A stretch of DNA of 64,000 nucleotides from Pseudogemmobacter bohemicus (GTDB lineage: Bacteria > Pseudomonadota > Alphaproteobacteria > Rhodobacterales > Rhodobacteraceae), in assembly GCF_003290025.1 (NCBI RefSeq), contig NZ_QNHG01000003.1:274460-338459 (forward strand), given 5' to 3'. Both the position numbers and the translations under genes were made by a program. Shown here one piece after another: positions 41,051-50,175 of this stretch. The first letter of the stretch is position 1. Each line of letters begins with the position of its first letter. A model generated the notes under the pieces. That model had not been told where the DNA came from. It made no database searches and saw only the letters and a program-made list of their open reading frames with translations.

Positions 41051-43276
41051 TCAGCCGATGATCGCGTTCAGCGTTTTTGACGGGCGCATCACGGCGGCGG
41101 TTTTTGCCGCGTCGCCGTGGTAGTAGCCGCCCAGATCGACCGGCTTGCCGCGATCTGCCTGCAACTCGGCGATGATCTCTGCTTCTCCCTCGCTCAGCGC
41201 TTTCGCGATGGGGGCAAACTCGGCTGCGATGGCCGCATCGGAATTCTGCTTTGCCAGCGCCTCGGCCCAGTAGCGCGCGAACCAGTAATGGCTGTCGCGG
41301 TTATCGGGCTGGCCGGCTTTGCGACCCGGGCTGCGGTCATAATCCAGGATGCCCTGGGTTGCCGCATCCACCGCAGCGCCCAGCACCCGGGCTTTCTCGT
41401 TGCCGGTCACTTCGGCAAGGAAGCTCAGGCTTTCGCCAAGCGCGCAGAACTCGCCGAGGCTGTCCCAGCGGAGGTGGTTTTCCTCCATCAGCTGCTGGAC
41501 GTGTTTGGGGGCCGAGCCGCCGGCGCCGGTCTCGAACATGCCGCCGCCCTGCATCAGTTTCACGATGGAAAGCATCTTGGCCGAGGTGCCGAGTTCCAGG
41601 ATCGGGAAGAGGTCGGTCAGATAGTCGCGCAGCACATTGCCGGTGATCGCGATCGAGTCCTTGCCCGCGCGGATGGTCTCGAAAGACAGCCGGGTCGCCT
41701 CGCGCGGCGCGAGGATCTGGAACTTCGCCTCGACACCTTTTTCCTTCAGGATCGGGCGAACGTAAGCCAGCAATTCCCGGTCATGGGCGCGGTTTTCATC
41801 AAGCCAGAAGATCGCCTGGCAGCCTTCCAGCCGCTGACGGTCGATGGCCAGCTGCACCCAGTCGATGATCGCGGCCTTGCGGGTCGAGCACAGGCGCCAG
41901 ATATCGCCCTTCTCCACCTCATGGCTGTGCAGCACATCGCCATTCGCGGCGATCACCCGGACGGTGCCGTCTTCGGGGATTTCGAAGGTGGTCGGATGCG
42001 AGCCGTATTCCTCGGCCTTTTGCGCCATCAGGCCCACATTCTGCACCGTGCCGGCGGTTGCCGGATCCAGCGCCCCGGTCTCCTGGAAATACCTGACGCT
42101 CTCATCATAGACGGGCGCGTAAGAGGTGTCGGGGATCACGCAGACGGTATCCACCTCTTTCCCGTCCGGCCCCCAGCCCTTGCCGCCCGCGCGCAAAAGC
42201 GCCGGCATCGAGGCGTCGATGATCACGTCTGACGGCACATGCAGATTGGTGATGCCCTTGTCGGAATTCACCATGTAAAGCGGCGGGCGCGCGGCCATGG
42301 TGGCGTCGATATCGGCAAGGATCGCGGCCGCATTGGCGAGGTCCCCGATCTGCGAAAGCAGACTGCCGAGGCCGCCATTCGCGTCGAGATCCGCGAGTTC
42401 GGGGTGCTTCGCATAGACCGGCTGCAACCAGGCCTTGACCACATGGCCAAAGATGATCGGGTCCGAGACCTTCATCATCGTGGCTTTCAGATGGACCGAG
42501 AACAGGATGCCCTCGGCTTTGGTCTTTGCAATCTCATCGGCGAGGAAAGCATCCAGCGCCTTTGCCGACATGAAGGTTGCGTCAACCACGGTGCCTTCGG
42601 GCAGGGTCACGCCCTCTTTCAGGACCGAGACCTTGCCGGATTTCCCGGTCAGCTCAATCTTCACTTTCCCGGCCTGGGCGGCGGAAAGCGTCACCGAGGT
42701 CTCGTTCGAGAAGAAATCGCCGCCAGCCATCGCCGCCACGCGGGTCTTGCTGTCCTTTGACCATTTGCCCATCGAATGCGGATGGGCTTTGGCGTAGTTC
42801 TTTACGGCTTTCGCGGCGCGGCGGTCGGAATTGCCCTCGCGCAGAACCGGGTTCACGGCGGAACCCTTGATCGCGTCGTAGCGCGCACGGATCTCCTTTT
42901 CCTCGGCAGTGGCGGGTTCTGCCGGGTAATCGGGCAGCGCATAGCCCTGGCCTTGCAGCTCTTTGATCGCCGCCACCAGCTGCGGGACCGACGCCGAGAC
43001 ATTCGGGAGTTTGATCACATTGGCCTCGGGCGTTTTCACCCATTCGCCCAGACCCGCCAGGTCATCCGTCTGTTTCTGCGCAGCGGTCAGGCGCTCGGGG
43101 AAGGCCGAGATGATGCGGCCCGCCAGCGAGATGTCGCGCGTCGCAACCGGGATCCCGGCGGCTTTGGCGAAGCGCTGGATGATCGGCAGCAGCGAGTAAG
43201 AGGCAAGTTCCGGCGCCTCATCCACTTTGGTGTAAACGATTGCGGGCATAGCCGTGTTGGTCCCCGTGTTGCTCAT
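41051..43276 (-). CDS. icd: NADP-dependent isocitrate dehydrogenase, monomeric type
   Basis: 741 residues, the size of the monomeric IDH class. It oxidises isocitrate to 2-oxoglutarate and makes NADPH. The N-terminus IVYTKVDEAPELASYSLLPI, SAYFPERL-like ISAFPERL, GNSDRRAAKAVKNYAKAHPHSMG and DNRDSHYWFARYWAEAL are characteristic. The ATG at 43276 has GGAGGA about a dozen bases upstream; earlier in-frame starts encode Pro/Arg-rich filler. Transcribed alone, with its own terminator. Confidence 0.96.
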   Translation of the reverse strand: MSNTGTNTAMPAIVYTKVDEAPELASYSLLPIIQRFAKAAGIPVATRDISLAGRIISAFPERLTAAQKQTDDLAGLGEWVKTPEANVIKLPNVSASVPQLVAAIKELQGQGYALPDYPAEPATAEEKEIRARYDAIKGSAVNPVLREGNSDRRAAKAVKNYAKAHPHSMGKWSKDSKTRVAAMAGGDFFSNETSVTLSAAQAGKVKIELTGKSGKVSVLKEGVTLPEGTVVDATFMSAKALDAFLADEIAKTKAEGILFSVHLKATMMKVSDPIIFGHVVKAWLQPVYAKHPELADLDANGGLGSLLSQIGDLANAAAILADIDATMAARPPLYMVNSDKGITNLHVPSDVIIDASMPALLRAGGKGWGPDGKEVDTVCVIPDTSYAPVYDESVRYFQETGALDPATAGTVQNVGLMAQKAEEYGSHPTTFEIPEDGTVRVIAANGDVLHSHEVEKGDIWRLCSTRKAAIIDWVQLAIDRQRLEGCQAIFWLDENRAHDRELLAYVRPILKEKGVEAKFQILAPREATRLSFETIRAGKDSIAITGNVLRDYLTDLFPILELGTSAKMLSIVKLMQGGGMFETGAGGSAPKHVQQLMEENHLRWDSLGEFCALGESLSFLAEVTGNEKARVLGAAVDAATQGILDYDRSPGRKAGQPDNRDSHYWFARYWAEALAKQNSDAAIAAEFAPIAKALSEGEAEIIAELQADRGKPVDLGGYYHGDAAKTAAVMRPSKTLNAIIG

Positions 43277-43661
43277 GGTCTGCTGATCCTCCGTTAGCGG
43301 TTCTGTCTGCCGCCCGCTGTTTCGCCCGGAAAAGGGCGAAAGGGGCGGCCAATGCCGGGGCCCCGGCCTGGGAGACAGCGGGCCGGCCATCGCCGCCTGC
43401 GCTGCCCTGAGAGGGGCAAGTCAACTCTGTGCCTCTTCTGAGCGACAGCGGCCTCCGGTGCAACTGTGCAGACGCAGCAAGCCGGGATTTTTCCTGTTTT
43501 CGCCGGTTTCCGGATGGTTCAGGCGGCGCTTTCGGGGGTGATTGCGGTAACGGATGGCGGCAGGCGCGCGGGACCACAGGGTTTGTGATCACAGAAATGC
43601 TTGCACTGCGAGGCGCATCGGCGGAAAACCCTGGGGAGATGTCAGATACGAGGCCCGCGCG
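43277..43661. promoter_or_regulatory. 385-bp divergent intergenic region of icd with a GTGATCAC palindrome
   Basis: No gene is supported here. The palindrome at 43585-43592, extended as TTTGTGATCACAGAAAT, shares TGTGATCACAGA with the middle of three copies ahead of sucC (57511). It lies 70 bp before the FAH-family gene and 309 bp before icd. No other clear signals. Confidence 0.5.
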
Positions 43662-44366
43662 ATGGCTGATTCACAGGACGAGCCGCTTTGGGTGATCACA
43701 CCGCCGCCAGGGGCGCGGCTGCCGGTTCAGGGCAGTGACCGCTTCTTCCCGGTCAACCGCATTTTCTGCATCGGCCGCAATTATGCCGCCCATGCGGTCG
43801 AGATGGGCCATGACCCCGATCGCGAAGCGCCGTTCTTCTTCCTGAAAGCCGCCGGCAGCATCAGTCCCGGCCCGCGCTTTCCCTGGCCGACAGAGACCGC
43901 AGACCTGCACCATGAGGTCGAACTGGTCGTGGCGCTTTCAAAAGGCGGCAGCGGCATTGCGGCCCGGGATGCGCTGGATCATGTCTGGGGTTATGGGGTA
44001 GGGATCGACATGACCCGGCGCGATCTGCAGGCCGAGGCCAAAAAACTGGGCCGCCCCTGGGACGTGGCGAAGAGTTTTGACCATTCCGCGCCTTGCGGCC
44101 CGTTGCTGCCGGTCACGGCAGGCGGCCATCCGGTTGCGGGGGCGATCACCCTCGATGTCAACGGCCAGCGCCGGCAGGAGGGCGATCTCAATCAGATGAT
44201 CTGGAAAACCCCGGAAATCATCGCCACCCTGTCGCGCTATTTCACCCTGGAGGCCGGTGATATCATTATGACCGGCACCCCCGCCGGGGTCGGCCCCTTG
44301 CAGCGCGGCGATGATGTCACTGCCCGGATCGAGGGCATCGGCGCGCTTTCCCTCAGCGTGGTCTGA
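43662..44366 (+). CDS. fumarylacetoacetate hydrolase family protein
   Basis: 234 residues. Compact FAH fold: FCIGRNYAAHAVEMG at about 33, the metal-binding ELVVALSKGG with HHEVE before it, DMTRRDLQ, and the C-terminal DIIMTGTPAGVGPL. Short FAH proteins act as acylpyruvases, oxaloacetate decarboxylases or hydratase-like enzymes; sequence does not decide. The ATG at 43662 is chosen because FAH homology begins soon after and the upstream frame is Arg-rich. Divergent from icd with the GTGATCAC site between, so control with central metabolism is conceivable. Confidence 0.88.
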   Translation: MADSQDEPLWVITPPPGARLPVQGSDRFFPVNRIFCIGRNYAAHAVEMGHDPDREAPFFFLKAAGSISPGPRFPWPTETADLHHEVELVVALSKGGSGIAARDALDHVWGYGVGIDMTRRDLQAEAKKLGRPWDVAKSFDHSAPCGPLLPVTAGGHPVAGAITLDVNGQRRQEGDLNQMIWKTPEIIATLSRYFTLEAGDIIMTGTPAGVGPLQRGDDVTARIEGIGALSLSVV

Positions 44367-44472
44367 GGATATCCGGGTGGTCTGAGGAAATCCGGCCCCG
44401 GCGGCGCCGGCGGTCTTTCCTCTGCCCCGCCGCTGACCTATGCAGGGTGCGCCTGCCCAGAGGAGACCGCGC

Positions 44473-45300
44473 ATGTTCCCCGATCTCGCGACCCTGTTGC
44501 CGCTGGTGGCGCTGCTTTTCGTGGTGGGGGCCTTTGCCGGTATCATCGCCGGGCTGTTGGGAGTTGGCGGCGGCATCGTGCTGGTGCCGGCCTTCTTCTA
44601 CGTCTTCACCGCGCTTGGCTATGGCGGGCCGCAGGTGATGCAGGTCTGCCTTGCCACCTCGCTGGCGACAATCATCTTCACCTCGATCCGCTCGGTCATG
44701 GCGCATAATCGCAAAGGCGCCGTCGATTGGGAGGTGCTGAAGACCTGGGCGCCCGGCATCGTCATCGGCGCGATAATCGGGACGCTGGTGGCAAGCCAGC
44801 TGCGATCCGTCGCGCTACAGGCGATCTTTGGCGGGCTGGGGATGGTCGTGGGGCTTTACATGGCCTTTGGCAGGCAAAGCTGGCGCATTGCCGGAACCAT
44901 GCCGACAGGGCCGGTCCGGGCAGCGCAATCCTCGGTGCTGGGGTTCCTGTCGGTGCTGATGGGAATCGGCGGCGGCTCGTTCGGGGTGCCCTTGATGACG
45001 CTTTACGGCGTGCCGATTCACCGGGCGGTGGCGACGGCCTCGGGGTTTGGGGTGACCATCGCGGTGCCCTCGGTGATCGGCTTTCTGTTCATGCCGCTTG
45101 ATCCGGCAACGCGCCCGCCGCTGACGCTGGGGGCAGTGAACCTGCCGGCTTTCGCGGTGGTGATCGGCATTACCATGGTCACCACCAGCTATGGCGTGAA
45201 ACTGGCCCATGCGATGGATCCGAAGCCGCTGAAACGGATCTTCGCGGTGTTCCTGATCCTGGTGGCGGCCAATATGCTGAGGAAGGCGCTCGGCTGGTAG
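44473..45300 (+). CDS. TauE/SafE-family membrane permease (TSUP)
   Basis: 275 residues with about eight transmembrane helices. The duplicated family motif is visible in AGIIAGLLGVGGGIVLVPAF and LMGIGGGSFGVPLMTLYGV. TSUP proteins export or import sulfite, sulfoacetate and related organic anions; which one is unknown here. AGGAG lies eight bases before the ATG at 44473. Not related closely to the second TSUP at 63147. Confidence 0.9.
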   Translation: MFPDLATLLPLVALLFVVGAFAGIIAGLLGVGGGIVLVPAFFYVFTALGYGGPQVMQVCLATSLATIIFTSIRSVMAHNRKGAVDWEVLKTWAPGIVIGAIIGTLVASQLRSVALQAIFGGLGMVVGLYMAFGRQSWRIAGTMPTGPVRAAQSSVLGFLSVLMGIGGGSFGVPLMTLYGVPIHRAVATASGFGVTIAVPSVIGFLFMPLDPATRPPLTLGAVNLPAFAVVIGITMVTTSYGVKLAHAMDPKPLKRIFAVFLILVAANMLRKALGW

Positions 45301-45393
45301 CGGGGGCTGGCAAGGCCGTTCGGAAGAAACCCTGCCCCTGGGGTAAGCTGCCGCATTGCGAGCCCCCCCGTGGCTGGGGCATCTTTGACCGCA

Positions 45394-45759
45394 ATGACAC
45401 AAAGCCTGCGCCATAAACTGATGGTCAGACTGACCGGGGCGATGATCGCCTGTCTCATGGTCCTGGCCATGACGCTGACCGCATGGGCGCATAGGGTGCC
45501 GGCGGGCGACGATCTCGCCATGCGCAACTTCATCATGGCCGGCGGCTCGTATAACGACCTTTGTGGCGATGGCATGCGGATACCGGGTGATTGCCCGCTT
45601 TGCCGGCTGAGCGATGCCGTGGCGCTGCCCGAGCCGCCCTCGGGTCTCCCGGATATCCTCTGGCGCTTTGTTCTGACGCTGGAATCCGCCGCGCCGCGCC
45701 CGGTGCCGGCAGGCCTTGCCTGGGCTGTTCCCGAGGCACGCGGCCCCCCATCCCTCTGA
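45394..45759 (+). CDS. small exported protein with CPLC motif (DUF2946-like)
   Basis: 121 residues. A hydrophobic N-terminal segment (about 11-32) ending in AWAHR can be a signal peptide or anchor. The mature part has the cysteines LCGDG and CPLCRL. Small proteins of this type precede copper-handling genes in alphaproteobacteria, and the next gene is a PCuAC chaperone 62 bp away. A metal-related role is inferred from context. Start ATG at 45394; an in-frame GTG 24 bases upstream is possible. Confidence 0.6.
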   Translation: MTQSLRHKLMVRLTGAMIACLMVLAMTLTAWAHRVPAGDDLAMRNFIMAGGSYNDLCGDGMRIPGDCPLCRLSDAVALPEPPSGLPDILWRFVLTLESAAPRPVPAGLAWAVPEARGPPSL

Positions 45760-45821
45760 GAGCGGACCTCATGCCGGCGGCCCGCGCCGGTCAAATTCTC
45801 AGATGGAAACGGAACAGAACG

Positions 45822-46301
45822 ATGAAAATCCTCAATGCAGCACTGGCTGCGATTATGCTCTCGGGTGTATTTTCCGGCGCGGCTTTCGCGCATGGCTTCA
45901 AAGGCGGCGATCTGGAGATCAGCCACCCCTATATCCCGACGCCGCCCACCGCCGTCGCGAAAACCGCGGGCGGTTATCTCAGGATCACCAATACCGGCAC
46001 CGGGCCCGACCGGCTGATCGGGATCGAAAGCGCGGTGGCGGAAAAGACCGAGCTGCATACGACCGAGATGGATGCCGACGGGGTGGCGGCGATGAAACAT
46101 GTGCCCGAGCTGGAAATCCCGGCGGGCGCCACCGTTGCCTTTGAGCGTGGCGGCTATCACATCATGTTCATGGGGCTGAAACAGGCCCTGAAAGAGGGCG
46201 ATCTGGTTCCCGGCACGCTGATTTTTGAGCGCGCCGGTCGCATTGATGTGGAATTCTCGATCGACTCGCCGAAAGAAGGTGAGGACCATACCGGTCACTG
46301 A
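45822..46301 (+). CDS. periplasmic copper chaperone PCuAC
   Basis: 159 residues. Signal peptide (cleavage after AAFA, residue 23) and a cupredoxin-like domain. The copper site His79, Met91, His113, Met115 (LHTTEM, AAMKH, YHIM) follows the PCuAC spacing, with 21 residues between Met91 and His113. It delivers Cu(I) to the Cu-A centre of cytochrome oxidase. A His-rich end (DHTGH) may add another site. The gene ends at a bidirectional terminator. Confidence 0.92.
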   Translation: MKILNAALAAIMLSGVFSGAAFAHGFKGGDLEISHPYIPTPPTAVAKTAGGYLRITNTGTGPDRLIGIESAVAEKTELHTTEMDADGVAAMKHVPELEIPAGATVAFERGGYHIMFMGLKQALKEGDLVPGTLIFERAGRIDVEFSIDSPKEGEDHTGH

Positions 46302-46331
46302 CCGGTTCGCTGATCTGGCTGGCAGACATGC

Positions 46332-46362
46332 AAAAGGGCGGGTGTGGGACACCCGCCCTTTT
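46332..46362. terminator. bidirectional rho-independent terminator
   Basis: AAAAGGGCGGGTGT and ACACCCGCCCTTTT form a 14-bp stem with a GGG loop, with A and T runs outside. It serves the PCuAC gene and the convergent lpd. Confidence 0.92.
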
Positions 46363-46376
46363 TTCATTTCCGGCTG

Positions 46377-47765
46377 TCAGGCGTGGATCGCGCCGAGACC
46401 GCAGGCCAGCGCCGCCTCCCGCACCGCTTCCGACCAGGTCGGATGCGCGTGGCAGGTCAGCGCCAGGTCCTGGGCCGAGGCGCCGAATTCCATCGCGACA
46501 CAGACCTCATGGATCAGATCGCCGGCGCCCGGCCCGATGATATGGCAGCCGAGAACGCGGTCGGTTTCCTTATCGGCCAGCAGTTTCACGAAACCATCGG
46601 CCTGGAACACCGTTTTGGCGCGGGCATTGCCCATGAAGGAGAATTTGCCGACCTTATAGGCGCGGCCCTCGTCTTTCAGCTGCTCTTCGGTCTTGCCGAC
46701 GCTGGCGACTTCGGGGGTCGAATAGATCACACCGGGGATCACGTCATAATTCACATGACCATGTTTGCCGGCGATGACTTCGGCAACCGCCATGCCCTCA
46801 TCCCCGGCCTTATGGGCGAGCATCGGGCCTGGGACGGCATCGCCAATGGCATAGATGCCGGGGACCGAGGTTTGCCAGTGGCTGTCGGTTTTGATCTGGC
46901 CGCGCGGCAGGATTTCAACGCCAAGCGCCTCAAGTCCGAGGCCATCGGTGAAGGGTTTGCGGCCGGTGGCGACCAGCACCACATCGGCCTCGATCTCGCC
47001 GGCCGAATCGTCCTTGCGGAGTTTCCAGGCGACCTTCGCGCCTTTCTTCGTGCGCTCTACCACCTGGACAGCGGCGCCGAGCACGAATTTGAAGCCCTGT
47101 TTCGTCAGGATCTTCTGGAAGGATTTGGCGACCTCGCCGTCCATGCCGGGGGTGATCGCATCCAGATACTCGACCACGGTGACCTGGGCGCCGAGGCGCG
47201 CATAGACCGAGCCCATTTCCAGCCCGATCACGCCGGCGCCGATCACGACCATGCTTTTCGGGATCTTCGACAGCGACAGCGCGCCGGTCGAGGTGACGAT
47301 CACCTGTTCATCGACAGTGATGCCGGGCAGCACCGAGGGTACCGAGCCGGTGGCGATGATGATGTTTTTCGCGTTGTGGATCTCGTCGCCGACTTTCACC
47401 TGACCGGCGGCGGGGATCGAGCCCCAGCCTTTCAGCCAGGTCACCTTGTTCTTTTTGAAGAGGAATTCGATCCCCTTGGTATTGCCGGTGACGGTGTCAT
47501 CCTTGTAGCGCAGCATCCGTTCCCAGTCGACTTTGGGATTGGCGCCCATAAGGCCCATTTTCTCAAAGTTCTCATGGACTTCGTGAAGCTGATGGGTGGC
47601 GTTCAAAAGCGCCTTCGAGGGAATGCAGCCGATGTTCAGGCAGGTGCCGCCAAGCGTCTCGCGCCCTTCGACACAGGCGGTTTTCAGGCCGAGTTGGGCG
47701 GCATGGATCGCGGCCACATAGCCGCCGGGGCCGCCGCCGATCACGATAACGTCGAAATCTGCCAT
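46377..47765 (-). CDS. lpd: dihydrolipoyl dehydrogenase
   Basis: 462 residues. E3 subunit that reoxidises dihydrolipoamide of the 2-oxoglutarate dehydrogenase complex. FAD-binding [12 protein letters not shown], redox-active Cys42/Cys47 in [13 protein letters not shown], the NAD-binding [17 protein letters not shown] and the catalytic HAHPTWSE near the C-terminus are complete. Last gene of the suc/odh group; the 2-oxoglutarate dehydrogenase context suggests that it belongs to this complex. Confidence 0.97.
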   Translation of the reverse strand: MADFDVIVIGGGPGGYVAAIHAAQLGLKTACVEGRETLGGTCLNIGCIPSKALLNATHQLHEVHENFEKMGLMGANPKVDWERMLRYKDDTVTGNTKGIEFLFKKNKVTWLKGWGSIPAAGQVKVGDEIHNAKNIIIATGSVPSVLPGITVDEQVIVTSTGALSLSKIPKSMVVIGAGVIGLEMGSVYARLGAQVTVVEYLDAITPGMDGEVAKSFQKILTKQGFKFVLGAAVQVVERTKKGAKVAWKLRKDDSAGEIEADVVLVATGRKPFTDGLGLEALGVEILPRGQIKTDSHWQTSVPGIYAIGDAVPGPMLAHKAGDEGMAVAEVIAGKHGHVNYDVIPGVIYSTPEVASVGKTEEQLKDEGRAYKVGKFSFMGNARAKTVFQADGFVKLLADKETDRVLGCHIIGPGAGDLIHEVCVAMEFGASAQDLALTCHAHPTWSEAVREAALACGLGAIHA

Positions 47766-47793
47766 GGGTGGTTTCCTTGTGCTGGCCGTTGAG

Positions 47794-47844
47794 CCGGGGG
47801 CGCCTGCCCCCGGACCCCCGGGGATATTTGTGGACAGATGAAAA
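47794..47844. repeat. G/C hairpin plus dispersed repeat, family B
   Basis: CCGGGGGCGCCTGCCCCCGG (47794-47813) is followed by CCCCCGGGGATATTTG and TGGACAGATGAAAA. The GGGATATTT..GACAGATGAAA unit recurs at 58950 and 61023. Confidence 0.65.
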
Positions 47845-47937
47845 TCAGGCCAGGATCTGGATGAGCAACGCGATCAGCGAGATCGGGTCTGAGATTCCGA
47901 AGACGTGGAAGAAGGGAGGCTGAGTGATTTCGATCAT
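47845..47937 (-). CDS. 30-residue hydrophobic small protein
   Basis: Starts [18 protein letters not shown] and ends in a short hydrophobic helix rich in Leu/Ile. Its ATG lies one base behind the stop of the MAPEG gene (TGACATG), so it is probably translated by reinitiation. The composition looks like a genuine membrane micropeptide rather than intergenic noise, and the stop abuts the family B repeat. No named family. Confidence 0.5.
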   Translation of the reverse strand: MIEITQPPFFHVFGISDPISLIALLIQILA

Positions 47938-47938
47938 G

Positions 47939-48349
47939 TCAGGCTCCGGTCGGGACGGGGCCGAAGAGGGCGGCACCGGCAAGGGCAAGCGTGGCGATCA
48001 GGCCGATAAGCCAGATCAGCGAGCGCCAGGGCGCGAGGCCGAGCGCATAGGCCGGGATATAGAAGAGGCGCGCTGCGACATAGATCCAGGCGGCAATGGC
48101 GGTCAGGGGAGAGGTTTGGCCGGCGATGACCACGACCAGCACTGTCGGCGCGAACATCGCAAGCCCCTCGAACCCGTTCGAGACCGCGCGCCGCAGCCGG
48201 CCAAGCCGGGTAGAGAAATGCGCGGCCACATCGCGAGGGCCGGCATTGTAACGCGCGCCCAGCTCGCGGTTCATCTGCGCACCGGCAAGGGCGATGGCCA
48301 GAACCTGGATCAGCACGGCGCAGATAAGGGCGGTGAGTTCGGTGGTCAT
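47939..48349 (-). CDS. MAPEG-family membrane protein
   Basis: 136 residues with four transmembrane segments. The family loop is seen in NRELGARYNAGPRD and RLRRAVSNGFEGLAMFAP. MAPEG proteins in eukaryotes conjugate glutathione or isomerise eicosanoids; bacterial members between odh genes have no defined role. Overlaps the upstream gene by four bases (ATGA). Confidence 0.85.
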   Translation of the reverse strand: MTTELTALICAVLIQVLAIALAGAQMNRELGARYNAGPRDVAAHFSTRLGRLRRAVSNGFEGLAMFAPTVLVVVIAGQTSPLTAIAAWIYVAARLFYIPAYALGLAPWRSLIWLIGLIATLALAGAALFGPVPTGA

Positions 48350-48774
48350 GGATGTTTCATGCCCAAAGCGCGTTTCACTTCCCGGTCGATCTCGAAGAGA
48401 TCGGCTTTCACTGCCCGCATCGCCCAGTCTTTATGCTTCTGGCAATAGTCCAGATAGGCGTCGAACCGGGTATCGGGGGGCAGCATCAGGGCGTCAATCT
48501 CGGTCCGCTGCCGCAGCTTTGTCAGCTCTGCCCCGGACCAGCCGGCTTTTTTCATCGCGTCAAAGGCGCCTTCGCGCATCGGTTTCCAATGCGCGCGCAG
48601 GAATTTGTCCGAGCCGTGATTGGTGGCGCCGCAATTGAACATCGGCGCCCAGTTGTCGATTGCGATCAGCCAGAGCGCGTCCACCTTTGCCCGCTGGGCC
48701 TTTGTGACCTCGGCGGAGGCGGGCAGGGCGCAAAGCGCAGCAAAGAGCGCGGGGATGACAAACCGGAGTGACAT
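48346..48774 (-). CDS. exported protein of unknown function between sucB and the MAPEG gene
   Basis: 142 residues. Signal peptide MSLRFVIPALFAALCALPASA, then a helical soluble domain with two cysteines (MFNCGATNHGSD and YLDYCQKHKD) that may pair. I do not recognise it. The ATG at 48774 opens the signal peptide; ten more codons in frame upstream contain basic and cysteine residues unlike a signal sequence. Lies 87 bp behind sucB in the same direction and overlaps the MAPEG gene. Confidence 0.7.
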   Translation of the reverse strand: MSLRFVIPALFAALCALPASAEVTKAQRAKVDALWLIAIDNWAPMFNCGATNHGSDKFLRAHWKPMREGAFDAMKKAGWSGAELTKLRQRTEIDALMLPPDTRFDAYLDYCQKHKDWAMRAVKADLFEIDREVKRALGMKHP

Positions 48775-48861
48775 CGGACAGCCTTTCTTGGCGCGGATAC
48801 ACATGCAGGTTCAACCCCACCCTGTCCTGCTGACAGGGCGGGGCACTTTGTCGGGCCTGGA

Positions 48862-50091
48862 TCAGAGATCCATCAGCAGGCGGCGCGGGTCTTCCAGCGC
48901 CTCTTTGACGCGGACGAGGAAGGTTACCGCACCTTTGCCGTCGACGATGCGGTGGTCATAGGACAGCGCCAGATACATCATCGGGCGGATCACGATCTGG
49001 CCGCCGACCACGACCGGGCGGTCCTGGATCTTGTGCATGCCAAGGATCCCCGATTGCGGCGGGTTCAGGATCGGGGACGACATCAGCGAGCCATAGACGC
49101 CCCCATTCGAGATGGTGAAGGAGCCGCCGGCCATCTCTGCCATTGTCAGCTTGCCGTCACGGGCGCGAAGCCCCAGTTCCGCGATCTTCTTCTCGATTGC
49201 GGCAAAGCCCATCTGGTCGGCGTCACGCACAACCGGCACCACGAGGCCGGTCGGGGTGCCAACAGCCACGCCCATATGGACGTAGTTCTTATAGACAACA
49301 TCGGTGCCGTCGATCTCGGCATTGACCTCGGGCACTTCTTTCAGCGCATGGGTGCAGGCCTTGACGAAGAAGGACATGAAGCCAAGCTTGACGCCGTGCT
49401 TCTTCTCGAACTGGTCTTTGTATTCGTTGCGGAGCTGCATGATCCCCGACATGTCCACCTCATTATAGGTGGTCAGCATGGCGGCGGTGTTCTGCGCGTC
49501 TTTCAGCCGGCGCGCGATGGTCTGGCGCAGGCGGGTCATCTTGACACGCTCTTCGCGGGCGGCGTCATCGGCGGGCACCGGGGCACGCGGGATCGCGGCG
49601 GGGGCCGGGGCCGGGGCGACCGCCGCTGCGGCGGCACCCGGAGCGCCGGCAACAGCCCGGGCCACGTCTTCCTTCATCACACGGCCATCCTTGCCCGAGG
49701 CCTGGACCTGATCGCGCGACAGCCCGGCCTCTGCCATGGCTTTCTTCGCCGAGGGGGCGTCTTCGACGTCTTTGCCAGCCGGGACGGGGGCAGGGGCCGG
49801 GGCAGCTTTCGGTGTCTCGGCTTTGGCGGCGGGGGCTGCGGGTGCGGCACCGGCGGCGCCTTCGCTCACGATGGCGAGGCGGGCATTGGCGGCGACGGTT
49901 TCGCCTTCCTGGGCGATGATCTCGACCAGCACGCCGGTCACGGGCGAGGGGACCTCGACCGAAACCTTGTCGGTTTCAAGCTCGCAGAGCATTTCATCCT
50001 GCGCCACCGTATCGCCGACCTTTTTGAACCAGGTCGATACGGTTGCCTCGGACACGGATTCACCGAGCGCGGGGACCATTACGTCAGTCAT
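48862..50091 (-). CDS. sucB: 2-oxoglutarate dehydrogenase E2 (dihydrolipoyl succinyltransferase)
   Basis: 409 residues. One N-terminal lipoyl domain with the lipoylated Lys42 in ETDKVSVEV, an Ala/Pro-rich linker, the E3-binding domain ([18 protein letters not shown]), a second Ala/Pro linker, and the catalytic domain ending in [17 protein letters not shown] with the active-site His. It transfers succinyl to CoA at the core of the complex. Follows sucA after 84 bp. Confidence 0.97.
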   Translation of the reverse strand: MTDVMVPALGESVSEATVSTWFKKVGDTVAQDEMLCELETDKVSVEVPSPVTGVLVEIIAQEGETVAANARLAIVSEGAAGAAPAAPAAKAETPKAAPAPAPVPAGKDVEDAPSAKKAMAEAGLSRDQVQASGKDGRVMKEDVARAVAGAPGAAAAAVAPAPAPAAIPRAPVPADDAAREERVKMTRLRQTIARRLKDAQNTAAMLTTYNEVDMSGIMQLRNEYKDQFEKKHGVKLGFMSFFVKACTHALKEVPEVNAEIDGTDVVYKNYVHMGVAVGTPTGLVVPVVRDADQMGFAAIEKKIAELGLRARDGKLTMAEMAGGSFTISNGGVYGSLMSSPILNPPQSGILGMHKIQDRPVVVGGQIVIRPMMYLALSYDHRIVDGKGAVTFLVRVKEALEDPRRLLMDL

Positions 50092-50146
50092 CTTCTCAAC
50101 TCCTTAGCCCTGGCTCATCCGGCGGGCATCAGTCAGATTGCGATTT

Positions 50147-50169
50147 CCCCGCGCGCATTCCGCGCGGGG
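50147..50169. terminator. intercistronic hairpin between sucA and sucB
   Basis: CCCCGCGCG/CGCGCGGGG form a perfect 9-bp stem with a 5-base loop. No T run follows, so it is more likely an mRNA-stabilising or attenuating hairpin than a full terminator. Confidence 0.45.
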
Positions 50170-50175
50170 GGAAAC

